Shown: positions 28,772 through 38,586, counted from the stretch's first letter. The stretch is DNA of 64,000 nt from Neobacillus paridis (GCF_016765675.1 NZ_JAESWB010000168.1:372001-436000); one strand, 5' to 3'. Program-made: numbers and translations. The notes: generated from the letters alone by a model not told the origin.

Positions 28772-29737
28772 GTGAAAAGATTGAATCTAAAGCAAAAGTT
28801 ACTGGTCATCATCGGACCTACAGCTGTAGGAAAAACAAAGCTAAGTGTTGCAATGGCAAAACGTTTTAATGGTGAAATTATCAGCGGAGATTCGATGCAA
28901 ATATACCGTAGGATGGATATCGGTACAGCTAAAATCAGAAAGGATGAAATGGAAGGTATTCCCCATCATTTAATTGATATAAAGGAGCCAAACGAAAGTT
29001 TTTCCGTCGCTGAATTTCAACAGCTTGTTCGCGAAGAAATAGCGGAGATCGCCGGAAGAGGAAAGCTGCCGATTATAGCTGGCGGCACGGGACTCTATAT
29101 TCAGTCGGTTATTTATGATTATCGCTTTTCAGATGTGTCCGGTGATGAAAAATTACGGCAGGAGCTTGAACAAAGAGCAAAGGAAATCGGGCATGAAGCG
29201 TTACATCAAGAGTTAATGAAAGTTGATCCGATTAGTGCCGCAGCGATTCATCCAAATAATGTTAGAAGAGTCATTCGAGCTCTTGAAATTTATTATCAAG
29301 CGGGTAAGCCAAGGAACGAGTTCGAAAACATCGGCCCTGCCGACATTCTGTACAACGCTGCTGTTGTAGGCTTGACGATGGACCGGGAGCAGCTATATCA
29401 ACGAATTAATGCCCGCGTTGATTCCATGATGGAGGAGGGACTTTTAGAGGAGGTTAAGCAGCTGTATCAGCTGGGCTTGAGGAACTGTCAATCCATCCAG
29501 GCCATCGGTTATAAAGAAATATATCAATATTTGGACGGTGAAATTTCACTTGAAGAAGCTGTCGAGAAGTTAAAACAAAACTCGCGCCGTTATGCTAAAA
29601 GACAATTAACCTGGTTTCGGAATAAAATGGAGGTAAAGTGGTTTGATCTAACAAATGTGAACGATTTGTCAAAAAAAGAAATGGAAATTTCACAATATAT
29701 TGAAGGAAAGCTTCAAGTAAAATCGAATACATATTAG
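28772..29737 (+). CDS. miaA: tRNA dimethylallyltransferase MiaA
   Basis: MiaA adds the dimethylallyl group to A37 of tRNAs that read UNN codons, making the substrate for MiaB. Of 321 residues, the P-loop is IGPTAVGKT and is followed by GEIISGDSMQIYRRMDIGTAKI, IAGGTGLYIQSVIYDY and, near the end, SRRYAKRQLTWFRN. The start is GTG 28772 with a weak AGAGG site; TTG 28781 is an alternative. Hfq is encoded 27 bases downstream, the usual miaA-hfq order. Confidence 0.95.
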   Translation: MKRLNLKQKLLVIIGPTAVGKTKLSVAMAKRFNGEIISGDSMQIYRRMDIGTAKIRKDEMEGIPHHLIDIKEPNESFSVAEFQQLVREEIAEIAGRGKLPIIAGGTGLYIQSVIYDYRFSDVSGDEKLRQELEQRAKEIGHEALHQELMKVDPISAAAIHPNNVRRVIRALEIYYQAGKPRNEFENIGPADILYNAAVVGLTMDREQLYQRINARVDSMMEEGLLEEVKQLYQLGLRNCQSIQAIGYKEIYQYLDGEISLEEAVEKLKQNSRRYAKRQLTWFRNKMEVKWFDLTNVNDLSKKEMEISQYIEGKLQVKSNTY

Positions 29738-29764
29738 TAGAGATAAAAGAGGAGGATATATATA

Positions 29765-29995
29765 ATGAAAACGACGATTAATATTCAGGATCAATTTTTA
29801 AATCAGTGCCGAAAAGAAAATATTCATGTTACGGTTTTTCTGCTGAATGGTTTCCAATTGCGCGGTCAAATTAAGGGCTTTGATAATTTTACGGTCCTAA
29901 TTGAATCAGAGGGAAAACAACAATTAGTGTTTAAACATGCGATTTCAACCTTTGCCCCGCAAAGAAATGTCCAGCTTGAACTGGAACAGCAATAA
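29765..29995 (+). CDS. hfq: RNA chaperone Hfq
   Basis: Hfq is a hexameric Sm-like RNA chaperone; in Bacillus its role in small-RNA regulation is limited. The 76 residues hold Sm1 ([27 protein letters not shown]) and Sm2 ([11 protein letters not shown]), with the conserved FKHA. AGAGGAGGATAT precedes ATG 29765. It is cotranscribed with miaA and followed by a clear terminator. Confidence 0.97.
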   Translation: MKTTINIQDQFLNQCRKENIHVTVFLLNGFQLRGQIKGFDNFTVLIESEGKQQLVFKHAISTFAPQRNVQLELEQQ

Positions 29996-30013
29996 AATAG
30001 ATGAACGAACCCT

Positions 30014-30040
30014 GAGCCCCTTTTTCGGGCTCTTTTTATT
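30014..30040 (+). terminator. miaA-hfq terminator
   Basis: GAGCCC/GGGCTC hairpin with a CCTTTTTC loop is followed by TTTTTATTTAT. Confidence 0.85.
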
Positions 30041-30141
30041 TATCTAGGAAATAATAATGATTTCAGCAAATTGTGAATACAAATAAAATGAAGGATTATG
30101 CAAAATTCGCCATGTTGTTCGCAGATTGAGAGGTGAAAGCT

Positions 30142-31092
30142 TTGGAACAACCGATTCGCATGAAAAGCAACGGACAAATAAGCATTGTTCTCAATTCCCA
30201 AACACGAAAAGCGATTACGAAAGATTTACCTGACTTTCAAGTTGCTCCAAAGGACATTCCCCCTGAGCATTCGGCCCTTAAAGAAATTGAAGCGGAGCTT
30301 GAGGCATTAGTTGGAATGGAAGAAATGAAACGAATGATAAAAGAAATTTATGCCTGGATTTATGTCAATAAAAAACGTGAGGAAATGGGTTTAAAAGCCA
30401 AAAAGCAGGCGCTTCATATGATGTTCAAAGGAAATCCCGGTACTGGAAAAACAACAGTTGCCAGGTTAATCGGAAAGTTGTTCCAAAAAATGAATGTCCT
30501 CTCAAAAGGACATCTAATTGAAGCGGAGCGAGCGGATCTTGTTGGTGAATATATCGGTCATACCGCGCAAAAGACAAGAGACTTGATTAAGAAGGCACAG
30601 GGAGGAATCTTGTTTATCGATGAGGCTTATTCCTTGGGACGCGGTGGAGAAAAGGATTTTGGAAAAGAAGCAATTGATACGCTGGTAAAGCATATGGAGG
30701 ATAAGCAGCATGAATTCATCCTGATTCTTGCTGGCTATTCGCGGGAAATGGATTACTTTTTATCATTGAACCCGGGGCTCCATTCACGCTTTCCCCTAGT
30801 TATTGATTTTCCTGATTACAATATCGATCAGCTAATGGAGATTTCGGCGCGAATGCTTGTGGAAAGGGAGTATATGCTAAGTCACGGGGCTGAAAAAAAG
30901 TTAAAGGATCACCTTATCTGGGTAAAGTCGGTCTTAAGTCCGAACAGTTTTTCCAACGGTCGCTACGTTCGGAATATCATTGAAAAGTCGATTCGCGCCC
31001 AGGCGATGCGGCTATTAATGCTCAACAGCTATGACCGTCATGACTTAATGACCATCAGGAGCAATGATCTGGTATTTGAAGAAGATGGTTAG
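30142..31092 (+). CDS. spoVK: Stage V sporulation protein K
   Basis: SpoVK is a mother-cell AAA+ ATPase of the CbbX type, needed for spore maturation. From TTG 30142 it has 316 residues. The AAA domain has Walker A FKGNPGTGKTTVARL, Walker B GGILFIDEAYSL, a sensor-1 region near ILILAGYSREMD and the arginine finger region PGLHSRFP. I prefer TTG 30142 because GAGAGGTGA ends 5 bases before it; the GTG at 30133 overlaps that site. It is monocistronic. The next 1.8 kb is gene-poor. Confidence 0.94.
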   Translation: MEQPIRMKSNGQISIVLNSQTRKAITKDLPDFQVAPKDIPPEHSALKEIEAELEALVGMEEMKRMIKEIYAWIYVNKKREEMGLKAKKQALHMMFKGNPGTGKTTVARLIGKLFQKMNVLSKGHLIEAERADLVGEYIGHTAQKTRDLIKKAQGGILFIDEAYSLGRGGEKDFGKEAIDTLVKHMEDKQHEFILILAGYSREMDYFLSLNPGLHSRFPLVIDFPDYNIDQLMEISARMLVEREYMLSHGAEKKLKDHLIWVKSVLSPNSFSNGRYVRNIIEKSIRAQAMRLLMLNSYDRHDLMTIRSNDLVFEEDG

Positions 31093-31558
31093 GATCAACC
31101 CCTTAATTCTCTTTCAAATTTTTTTAACACAAAAGATATAATTCTACTGGCCAGCGTCAAAAGCGCTGGCTATCATATAATGCTCAAGCATCATTTTTCT
31201 TCTCATTAATCTGGGGATTCAGAAATCTTTGATGGGAAAGTCTCAATCATTTGCAAATGGTTAGACATGAGATGTCTCTTTAATTTCCATATACTTGTAT
31301 CAGGTATTGGAAAAGTACTGGTTGTATTTACACCAATATCAATACTAATTGTATATTTTTTCGTCCATACTTTGGATTAAGAATAATTAGGTATCGATAT
31401 TGGTGTCGGTGTTTACGAAATCATATTGTTAAGGTCAATCTGTTTGCTAATGATTTTTATATTATTACCTGAATTATTCATGAAAATTCTCTGATCACCT
31501 AAAAATGCATACCAATCAAGGAATCCAGCTAAATTAGTTATGCACCCAAAAAATGAAA

Positions 31559-31660
31559 GCTGTTTTCGTAAACTTTATTGCTATTTAATAGGTTTGGGAA
31601 AGGAACGGTCGCTGTTAATCCGCAAAAACTACAAACAATACGAAAACAGCCATTTTTTTT
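31559..31660. repeat. Palindrome-bounded element of about 92 bp
   Basis: GCTGTTTTCGTA (31559-31570) and TACGAAAACAGC (31639-31650) are perfect 12-bp inverted repeats around a 68-base core, with a run of eight Ts just after. The layout suggests a small dispersed intergenic repeat or MITE-like unit; this needs a genome-wide search. Confidence 0.55.
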
Positions 31661-31722
31661 AAACCTGTTTTTAGACCAAGGGGGAAGTATACCCAAAAAC
31701 AGTAGTTTTTCTAAGCCCACAG

Positions 31723-31770
31723 TTTGGTATTTCCGATAATTCAGAGATCTCCCCCTGAATTATTACCAAA
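31723..31770. repeat. Hairpin-forming sequence
   Basis: ATAATTCAG (31737-31745) pairs perfectly with CTGAATTAT (31755-31763). An outer TTTGGTA/TACCAAA block extends it across a one-sided bulge. There is no T-tract of terminator type. Confidence 0.55.
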
Positions 31771-31836
31771 GGGGCGTAGAATTTCCAGGCAGGGCTTTAA
31801 TTTTCCACTTGTAAGGAAGTATGAATAATTCAGGTA

Positions 31837-32013
31837 TTATTTATTCTTATTACTATCTAACAACCACATAAACAAACTATAAATCAAAACAAAGAGTAAA
31901 GATTGTATAATATTCTCAAGCCAATTAAAAGTATTATCCCTATAGTAATCAAAAAAAATCAAAACTATAAATATTGATATAAATAAAATAATATTCTTAT
32001 AAAGAAACTTCAT
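31837..32013 (-). CDS. Small membrane protein, hypothetical
   Basis: The 58-residue protein (MKFLYKNIILFISIFIVLIFF...) has two hydrophobic segments (about 7-21 and 38-52) and a short charged tail SNKNK. AAAGGA lies 12 bases before the ATG at 32013, which is a weak arrangement. I do not recognise the family. It stands alone in a gene-poor region, so it may be a genuine orphan or a chance frame. Confidence 0.4.
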   Translation of the reverse strand: MKFLYKNIILFISIFIVLIFFDYYRDNTFNWLENIIQSLLFVLIYSLFMWLLDSNKNK

Positions 32014-32928
32014 ATTAAGTATCATTCCTTTCGCTGTGCCCAAGTTACAAAATTTAATGAAAGAGAATTAATGCAATTATTGCAATAGCATACAAGATAT
32101 TCATTTTTATTTACCATATGCCGGATAAAACTTGCCATTTAAAGAATAGTTATAAAATATAGAGTCTAGGCCAAAACCAACTTACCCCCTGATAACAGAA
32201 GAAATAGCAATACGTTTCCTAGAAAATCTAGGTTATCAGATCCCCGATAAGCTTACGTACGTATAGAATCTAAAAATTAATACAATCCTTTCCAAGTTAC
32301 TTATTTGGTAGGTTTGTTTTGCTATGCCCATATATTATTAATGATGAAGTACATCGCTCTTTCAAACTATTCCTCCTCGATAATCAAAATTATAAAAAGT
32401 TTACTTGTTATACCTTGCTGTATAGATTATCCCACTTTTACTATTACTTTAAGTGGCGTTTTTTTCCTTGATGCCCATCTTTTTGATGAGATTTTTGCTG
32501 GTAAGCTAAATTTCCTTAAGAAGTAGGGAGGGAATGAGACGCTTAAATTCAGAGTCGATAAAGTTCTATACTGGTGCAGTATTGTATGAGTTTCAATATG
32601 CCTAATGTTTGAATCTAATAAACTTATATTACCATAATCCTAGTTTTTTTCAAATTATATTAAATAATTGAAAAAATGGTTTTATATGGTAATATATTAA
32701 TTGATAATAAAATAAGAGAGGAGGATATCAGAAATATTACTTACAGTTATTCACTAAATATGGGGCATGACAAATCGGATTATTTCATAAATAGAAATGT
32801 CCACACATTTTCGCGGGAATTGGAGTTAACACCGATGACACAAGATTAATAAAAATACGCTCAAGGAGCACAAACAGATAAAATGTGTATTGTTATCACT
32901 TGAGTAAGTGAAAGGAATTGGTATTAAA
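32014..32928. other. Gene-poor AT-rich region
   Basis: No convincing gene. A 73-codon open frame at 32305-32526 lacks a ribosome binding site. A strong AGAGGAGGATAT at about 32715-32727 is not followed by a usable start codon, which suggests a decayed gene start. CCTAGAAAATCTAGG near 32218 is a small hairpin. Confidence 0.5.
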
Positions 32929-33483
32929 ATGAAAAAAAGATTAAAAACTATTTTATTAATAACATTTGTACTTACTTTATTCGGAAGTTCTTTTTCTACG
33001 ATTGCAAGGGCTGAGGAAATTAGCAGAGCAGAGGAAAATCAGATTCAGGAAATGGCTGAACAGCTAGAATTTATTTTTGAAGATGCGGCGATTAAAGATA
33101 GCAATGGAAATTTATTAACGTTAGATTTTAAAATGATCGAAGACAATTTTGGTTCAAGTCCAGAGTTAGAACAATTAAAACAGGATATGAGTTTAATGCA
33201 GAGTAGATTAATCCCTACTAAAGGAGACAAAAGTATTATTTCACCAATGGATATCAAAGTAGATCGTTGTATTGAGAAAAAAATAAAAAATGGAATTGGT
33301 GAAATTCTATCAGTTAATGCAATAGCTTCTATCGTAACATATATTGTTGATGGACAATATAAACTTGCAGCTAAAAAACTAATAAAATTAGGAGTAAAAG
33401 GTAATGCAATAGCCATTGGTGCTCAATTATCTTATTACCTAATAAAATGTGAATATGAAGTAAACGGTTGGTGGAAAAACTAA
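32929..33483 (+). CDS. Secreted protein, possible large bacteriocin-like
   Basis: The 184-residue protein has a clear signal peptide: MKKRLKTILLITFVLTLFGSSFSTIARA, with cleavage likely after ARA. The mature part has an acidic helical N-half. Its C-half contains two cysteines (DRCIEKK and YLIKCEYEV) that flank a hydrophobic stretch (VNAIASIVTYIVDGQYKLAAKKLIKLGVKGNAIAIGAQLSYYL). This cysteine layout recalls the streptococcin A-M57/dysgalacticin group of non-lantibiotic bacteriocins, but that is an impression, not a search result. ATG 32929 follows GAAAGGAATT at 12 bases. No immunity or transport gene is evident beside it. A hairpin terminator follows. Confidence 0.7.
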   Translation: MKKRLKTILLITFVLTLFGSSFSTIARAEEISRAEENQIQEMAEQLEFIFEDAAIKDSNGNLLTLDFKMIEDNFGSSPELEQLKQDMSLMQSRLIPTKGDKSIISPMDIKVDRCIEKKIKNGIGEILSVNAIASIVTYIVDGQYKLAAKKLIKLGVKGNAIAIGAQLSYYLIKCEYEVNGWWKN

Positions 33484-34043
33484 CCATCTTTCAATGAATT
33501 TTTCCCAAATTATTATACATGGATTTTTGTTTAGGAAAACTCTAAGGTTTAGGTTAGGTATTACACTTGACTTAAACCTTTTAATTTTTCTGAATTCGTT
33601 TGTTAATTATGCAACCAATATCATTTTGGCTAATTCTTGGTAAGCCCGAAATATAAAAAATAAGCGATCCTTTTCGGTACGCATCACGAATAGCCTTTTA
33701 TCATTAATTTTCTTCGTGAATAAACGGCTACTTCCACATGACCGTTTGGATGATGTGCTCATCTACGCAGTTGAAGAAGAAAATCTATGCGAGCACTGTT
33801 TCGATCGTGCAAGCAGGATTCGGGGACATCACTAACCAGGAGTTGCTGCCGTTTTATTTGCGTTGTTTGGATATGTGCTGACAATTCTTGTTTAATATTG
33901 TATTAAAACATAGAAGTTGTAATAAAAAACTCTTAATTGATTCATTTGGAAAAATAGCAATTTACCTGTTTTTTATCGTATTAGAGTATCAGGGAATTTT
34001 TTGTTATGATGTGTTAGAGACCTTTTGGAAAGGAAGGATATGT
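33484..34043. other. Intergenic region with decayed coding fragment before hflX
   Basis: After the terminator at 33544 the region contains a 42-codon open frame at 33753-33881 (MCSSTQLKKKIYASTVSIVQAGFGDITNQELLPFYLRCLDMC). It is protein-like in composition but has no ribosome binding site and is unrecognised; I read it as a possible 3' fragment of a lost gene. The rest is AT-rich without clear features. Confidence 0.45.
33544..33589 (+). terminator. Terminator of the secreted-protein gene
   Basis: AAGGTTTA pairs with TAAACCTT and is followed by TTAATTTTT. Confidence 0.65.
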
Positions 34044-35315
34044 TTGGAGCAAAAGGATACAAAGGAAACAGCGGTTCTGGTCGGCTGTCAAACATTAGAG
34101 GATGATTTACGTTTTCATTACTCCATGGAAGAGCTTGCCTCCTTAACGGAAACAGCACAGGGGGAGGTTGTTGCTACTGTCGTTCAAAAACGGGAGAGGC
34201 CACATCCGGCTACATATGTCGGGAAAGGGAAAGTGGAAGAACTAAAAGTACTTGTTGATGAACTAGAAGCGGAAATCGTGATCTTTAATGATGAATTATC
34301 ACCAAGTCAAAAGCGCAATTTAGCTCATGAAATCAATGCTCGCATTATTGACCGTACGCAGCTTATTTTAGATATTTTTGCTACTCGGGCCCGCTCCAAA
34401 GAAGGAAAACTCCAGGTGGAACTGGCACAGCTTCAATACATACTTCCAAGACTGGCCGGACAGGGAACCGAATTATCTCGTCTTGGCGGGGGAATTGGAA
34501 CCCGAGGACCGGGGGAAACAAAGCTTGAGGCGGATCGGCGACATATCCGCCGCCGGATAGATGATATCAAGGAACAGCTATCCGTAATTGTCCAGCATCG
34601 GGAAAGATATCGCGAAAGAAGGAAGAAGAATAAAGCCTTCCAAATGGCAATCGTCGGCTATACAAATGCCGGCAAATCCACTTTATTTAATCGTCTATCG
34701 GAAGCGCGATCCTATGAAGAAAACCAACTGTTTGCCACGCTTGACCCGATGACGCGAAAAATGATTTTACCAAGCGGTTTTCACACACTGATTACTGATA
34801 CAGTCGGGTTTATCCAGGACCTGCCAACAACGTTGATTGCCGCATTTCGTTCAACCCTTGAGGAAGTGAAGGAGGCAGACCTTATTCTTCATGTTGTCGA
34901 TATGTCCAACCCTGATTATTATCAGCATGAAAAAACGGTTGGCAAACTCTTAGAGGAACTGGATGTAAAAAATATTCCCCAGCTGACTATTTACAATAAG
35001 CGGGATATCCGACATCCTGATTTCGTTCCGACGGCTGACTCGCCTAGCATTTTTATCAGTGCCTTTAACGAGGAGGATCGTCACAATCTAAAAGTGAAAA
35101 TTGAACAAATGATGGTAGCGATGATGAAACCATACGAGGTACAAATTCCGTCGACAGAAGGGAAATTGCTATCACAACTTAAAAATGAAACAATCTTACG
35201 GGAACTGAGGTTTGAAGAAGAAAAGCAGGTATACTGCTGCAAAGGGTATTCATTTTCTGACCATCAAATTACCGGACAATTACAGAAATATCAAGCTGAG
35301 ATAGGAGAATCATAA
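34044..35315 (+). CDS. hflX: Ribosome-associated GTPase HflX
   Basis: HflX binds 50S subunits and rescues stalled or hibernating ribosomes. The 423-residue protein has the HflX N-terminal domain ([57 protein letters not shown]) and the glycine-rich linker [15 protein letters not shown]. Its G domain has GYTNAGKST (G1), DPMTRKM (G2/switch region) and [11 protein letters not shown] (G3). The G4 motif is NKRD. The start is TTG 34044 after AAGGAAGG; the open frame extends upstream to 33888 without a site. Adjacent to ynbB, as in B. subtilis. Confidence 0.95.
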   Translation: MEQKDTKETAVLVGCQTLEDDLRFHYSMEELASLTETAQGEVVATVVQKRERPHPATYVGKGKVEELKVLVDELEAEIVIFNDELSPSQKRNLAHEINARIIDRTQLILDIFATRARSKEGKLQVELAQLQYILPRLAGQGTELSRLGGGIGTRGPGETKLEADRRHIRRRIDDIKEQLSVIVQHRERYRERRKKNKAFQMAIVGYTNAGKSTLFNRLSEARSYEENQLFATLDPMTRKMILPSGFHTLITDTVGFIQDLPTTLIAAFRSTLEEVKEADLILHVVDMSNPDYYQHEKTVGKLLEELDVKNIPQLTIYNKRDIRHPDFVPTADSPSIFISAFNEEDRHNLKVKIEQMMVAMMKPYEVQIPSTEGKLLSQLKNETILRELRFEEEKQVYCCKGYSFSDHQITGQLQKYQAEIGES

Positions 35316-35316
35316 C

Positions 35317-36588
35317 ATGTTTCAACAATTGAAAAATGGGGAAAAACTTCAGCCGATTGTAATCGAAGTTGAACAACAAATCGCTGAGGTGCACAAAAAA
35401 ATTAATCAGCGGACGGAAATAAATCAATTCCGGGTGTTACAAAGCTTTCAAAAATACCGGGTTAGCGATACTCATTTCACTCCGTCGACAGGGTATGGTT
35501 ATGATGATATCGGCAGAGATACGCTGGAATCTGTGTATGCTGATGTTTTCGGTGGTGAGGCTGGACTTGTTCGTCCACAAATTATTTCCGGGACCCATGC
35601 GATCTCGACGGCCCTATTCGGTGTCCTTCGCCCTGGAGATGCACTGCTTTACATGACTGGCAAGCCGTATGATACGCTTGAAGAAATCGTCGGCATCCGT
35701 GGAAATGGTGTCGGTTCGTTAAAGGAATTCGGTATTTCTTATGACAGTGTTGCACTTACGGCTGATGGTCAAGTAGATTGGGATCAGGTTGCTTCCAAAA
35801 TTACATCAAATACGAAAATGATTGGAATCCAGCGTTCCAAAGGCTATGCCACCAGGCCTTCTTTTACCATCCGGCAAATCGAAGAAATGATTCGTTTCGT
35901 CAAAGAAATAAAACCGGATGTGGTTGTTTTTGTGGACAACTGCTATGGCGAGTTTGTAGAAGAACAGGAACCTTGTCACGTCGGCGCAGATCTGATGGCT
36001 GGTTCTTTGATTAAAAACCCCGGCGGCGGTATCGCCAAAACCGGCGGTTACATCGTCGGCAAGAAAAAGTGGGTGGAAGCTTGCTCCTATCGCTTGACTT
36101 CCCCAGGGATTGGCGCTGAAGCCGGTGCATCCCTATATAGCCTATTGGAAATGTATCAAGGTTTCTTTCTTGCTCCCCACGTAGTTGGCCAAGCGTTAAA
36201 AGGGGCAGTCTTTACAGCCGCACTCCTTGAAAAATTGGGAATGAATTCATCGCCAAGATGGGATGCAGAGCGAACAGATTTAATTCAGTCGGTACGATTT
36301 GATGATCCCGATAAAATGATTGCTTTTTGCCAGGCCATTCAATTTGCCTCGCCGATTAATTCCTATGTTACGCCGCAGCCAAGCTATATGCCGGGGTATG
36401 AAGATGATGTCATTATGGCCGCTGGTACTTTTATTCAAGGAGCGAGTATTGAGCTGACTGCTGATGGCCCGATACGCCCTCCCTATGTTGCCTATGTGCA
36501 GGGCGGACTGACATATGAACATGTAAAACTGGCGGTTTGTCTGGCCATCGATGATTTACTTGAGAAACAATTAATTACACTTGCTTAA
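35317..36588 (+). CDS. ynbB: YnbB, PLP-dependent methionine gamma-lyase-like protein
   Basis: The 423-residue protein belongs to the aluminium-resistance/methionine gamma-lyase-like group of fold-type I PLP enzymes. It shows GYGYDDIGRDTLE near the N-terminus, SGTHAISTALFGVLRPGD and VDNCYGEFVE. The likely cofactor lysine is in AGSLIKNPGGGIAKTGGYI. The physiological substrate is not established. It starts one base after the hflX stop codon, with GATAGGAGAATC overlapping the hflX end. The gene precedes glnRA as in B. subtilis, with a terminator between. Confidence 0.9.
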   Translation: MFQQLKNGEKLQPIVIEVEQQIAEVHKKINQRTEINQFRVLQSFQKYRVSDTHFTPSTGYGYDDIGRDTLESVYADVFGGEAGLVRPQIISGTHAISTALFGVLRPGDALLYMTGKPYDTLEEIVGIRGNGVGSLKEFGISYDSVALTADGQVDWDQVASKITSNTKMIGIQRSKGYATRPSFTIRQIEEMIRFVKEIKPDVVVFVDNCYGEFVEEQEPCHVGADLMAGSLIKNPGGGIAKTGGYIVGKKKWVEACSYRLTSPGIGAEAGASLYSLLEMYQGFFLAPHVVGQALKGAVFTAALLEKLGMNSSPRWDAERTDLIQSVRFDDPDKMIAFCQAIQFASPINSYVTPQPSYMPGYEDDVIMAAGTFIQGASIELTADGPIRPPYVAYVQGGLTYEHVKLAVCLAIDDLLEKQLITLA

Positions 36589-36596
36589 CCCATGGG

Positions 36597-36623
36597 ACAG
36601 CTTTTTTCCAAGCTGTTCTTTTT
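36597..36623 (+). terminator. hflX-ynbB terminator
   Basis: ACAGCTT/AAGCTGT hairpin followed by TCTTTTTAT. Confidence 0.75.
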
Positions 36624-36636
36624 ATAAAAATTCCTA

Positions 36637-36653
36637 TGTTAGATTTTCTAACA
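36637..36653 (+). promoter_or_regulatory. GlnR/TnrA box
   Basis: TGTTAGATTTTCTAACA matches the GlnR/TnrA operator TGTNANAWWWTMTNACA at every position. It ends 5 bases before the glnR -35 element, consistent with autorepression of glnRA by GlnR when nitrogen is plentiful. Confidence 0.92.
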
Positions 36654-36658
36654 TGAAC

Positions 36659-36687
36659 TTGACACCTTTCCTTACACGGAATATAAT
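36659..36687 (+). promoter_or_regulatory. Sigma-A promoter of glnRA
   Basis: Perfect TTGACA (36659-36664) and TATAAT (36682-36687) with a 17-base spacer, directly downstream of the GlnR box. Confidence 0.92.
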
Positions 36688-36721
36688 GACATTATAAATT
36701 TTGAAGGGAGGAGAAATTAAG

Positions 36722-37123
36722 GTGAGTGGAAAGGAGATTCGCCGTTCCATGCCGCTGTTTTCCATCGGTACAGTTATGCAGCTGACTGAACTCTCAGCAA
36801 GGCAAATCAGATATTATGAAGAACACCAATTAATTTCTCCAGCAAGAACTGAGGGGAATAGGCGGCTTTTCAGTTTGAATGATATTGACAGATTATTAGA
36901 AATCAAAGATTTAATTGATCAAGGCGTGAACATGGCAGGCATCAAACAGCTCTTCTTGGTCAAGGAGCAGCATGCAAATGGGAAGGAACAGCATGAAACC
37001 AAAGTTAAGCGTGATTTAACAGATGAGGAGCTGCGCAGGCTGCTGCGAAATGAAATGCTGCACGCAGGCAGATTGAATCGCTCATCATTACGGCAAAGCG
37101 ATCTTTCAAGGTTTTTTCACTAA
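36722..37123 (+). CDS. glnR: Glutamine synthetase repressor GlnR
   Basis: GlnR is a MerR-family repressor of glnRA, ureABC and tnrA, activated by feedback-inhibited glutamine synthetase. The 133 residues have the N-terminal winged helix ([41 protein letters not shown]). The C-terminal tail is charged and senses GlnA. The start is GTG 36722 after GGGAGGAGAAATTAA; an ATG 7 codons upstream overlaps the ribosome binding site. It is cotranscribed with glnA, 27 bases downstream. Confidence 0.96.
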   Translation: MSGKEIRRSMPLFSIGTVMQLTELSARQIRYYEEHQLISPARTEGNRRLFSLNDIDRLLEIKDLIDQGVNMAGIKQLFLVKEQHANGKEQHETKVKRDLTDEELRRLLRNEMLHAGRLNRSSLRQSDLSRFFH

Positions 37124-37150
37124 ACTCAAAATCAGCGGAGGTAAGGGAAA

Positions 37151-38485
37151 ATGGCAAAGTATTCAAAAGAAGACATTAGACGGATGGCACATGAGGAAAA
37201 TGTAAAATTTATCCGTCTACAATTTACAGATATTCTGGGAACGATTAAAAACGTAGAAATTCCAATCAGTCAATTGGAAAAAGCCTTGGAAAACAAAATG
37301 ATGTTTGATGGCTCATCGATTGAAGGGTTTGTTCGAATTGAAGAGTCTGATATGTATTTATATCCGGACTTAAATACATGGGTTGTATTCCCGTGGACAG
37401 CGGAAAAAGGCAAGGTGGCCCGCTTAATTTGTGACATTTATAATTCTGATGGCACTCCATTTGCCGGGGACCCGCGCAATAATCTAAGACGTGTACTAGA
37501 AGAAATGAAGGAGCTGGGCTTCACTGATTTCAACCTTGGACCTGAGCCAGAATTCTTTTTATTTAAATTAGATGATAAGGGTGAACCGACATTAGAACTT
37601 AATGATAAAGGCGGTTATTTTGACTTTGCGCCAACAGATCTTGGTGAAAACTGCCGTCGTGATATTGTCCTTGAATTGGAAGAAATGGGCTTCGAAATTG
37701 AAGCTTCCCACCATGAAGTTGCACCCGGACAACATGAAATTGACTTTAAATACGCTGATGCCTTAACCGCTTGTGATCAAATCCAAACCTTTAAGCTGGT
37801 GGTCAAAACAATTGCCCGGAAGCATGGCTTACATGCTACCTTCATGCCAAAGCCGTTGTTTGGAGTTGCGGGATCGGGCATGCATATGAACCTTTCATTA
37901 TTTAAAAATGGTGAAAATACCTTTTATGACCAAACGGGTGATTTGCAAATGAGTGAAACGGCACGTCAATTTATTGCCGGAATCCTTAAGCATGCCCCAA
38001 GCTTTACAGCTGTAACCAACCCGACTGTTAACTCCTACAAGCGCTTGGTTCCCGGCTATGAGGCACCGTGCTACGTTGCTTGGTCCGCGCAAAATCGTTC
38101 ACCACTAGTTCGAATTCCGGCATCCCGCGGTTTAAGTACGCGGATTGAGGTGCGCAGTGTTGATCCGTCAGCGAACCCATACCTGGCCATGGCAGTCCTT
38201 CTCAAAGCAGGATTGGATGGGATTAAAAATAATCTTACCCCACCAGCAGCCGTTGATCGTAACATTTATGTGATGAGCCAGGAGGAACGGTTAGAAGAGG
38301 GGATTATCGATCTGCCGGCTACATTAGCACATGCATTAGATCTCCTAAAATCGGATGAAGTAATTGTCAGTGCACTTGGCGGTCATATCTTCGAACGCTT
38401 TATTGATGCCAAAGAAATAGAATGGGATATGTTTCGGTCAGTTGTACACCCTTGGGAACGCGAGCAATATATGAGCATGTATTAA
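37151..38485 (+). CDS. glnA: Glutamine synthetase type I
   Basis: GlnA makes glutamine from glutamate, ammonia and ATP. In Bacillus its feedback-inhibited form also controls GlnR and TnrA. The 444 residues match the GSI-alpha type. Signatures are [52 protein letters not shown], the ATP-binding [18 protein letters not shown] and the flap-region [17 protein letters not shown]. There is no adenylylation tyrosine loop, as expected for GSI-alpha. GCGGAGGTAAGG precedes the start. A terminator follows. Confidence 0.98.
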   Translation: MAKYSKEDIRRMAHEENVKFIRLQFTDILGTIKNVEIPISQLEKALENKMMFDGSSIEGFVRIEESDMYLYPDLNTWVVFPWTAEKGKVARLICDIYNSDGTPFAGDPRNNLRRVLEEMKELGFTDFNLGPEPEFFLFKLDDKGEPTLELNDKGGYFDFAPTDLGENCRRDIVLELEEMGFEIEASHHEVAPGQHEIDFKYADALTACDQIQTFKLVVKTIARKHGLHATFMPKPLFGVAGSGMHMNLSLFKNGENTFYDQTGDLQMSETARQFIAGILKHAPSFTAVTNPTVNSYKRLVPGYEAPCYVAWSAQNRSPLVRIPASRGLSTRIEVRSVDPSANPYLAMAVLLKAGLDGIKNNLTPPAAVDRNIYVMSQEERLEEGIIDLPATLAHALDLLKSDEVIVSALGGHIFERFIDAKEIEWDMFRSVVHPWEREQYMSMY

Positions 38486-38490
38486 TTTGG

Positions 38491-38528
38491 GAAAGCCTTG
38501 GCGCTCTAAGCGTTTGGGCTTTTTCTTT
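38491..38528 (+). terminator. glnRA terminator
   Basis: AAAGCC ... GGGCTTT stem with an inner GCG/CGC block is followed by TTTTCTTTT. Confidence 0.75.
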
Positions 38529-38586
38529 TGTGGGGCAGGTCGTATTTATCGAGGTAAAAATTTAGGTTGCCCCAAAATTGCCCCAT

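Larger units (their letters stand above)
31093..31836. other. Non-coding, palindrome-rich region after spoVK
   Basis: I found no supported gene. A GCCAGCG/CGCTGGC hairpin (31150-31170) lies after spoVK without a T-run. A longer imperfect hairpin pairs 31330-31350 with 31385-31406 (ACACCAATATC with GATATTGGTGT at its base). On the minus strand a 50-codon open stretch (31380 down to about 31210, SIDIGVNTTSTFPIPD) has no start or ribosome binding site and may be a gene fragment. Two further palindromes are listed separately. Confidence 0.55.

Noticed and set aside
32305-32526. 73-codon open frame in the gene-poor region
   Set aside because: No ribosome binding site or recognisable domain; hydrophobic composition follows from AT-rich sequence.
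21523-33811. Shared TTTCGATCGTGC near the tRNA-Arg copy and in the region before hflX
   Set aside because: Only 12 bases match and the flanks are unrelated, so it is likely chance.
33753-33881. 42-codon gene upstream of hflX
   Set aside because: No ribosome binding site and no recognised family; kept only as a possible fragment of a lost gene.
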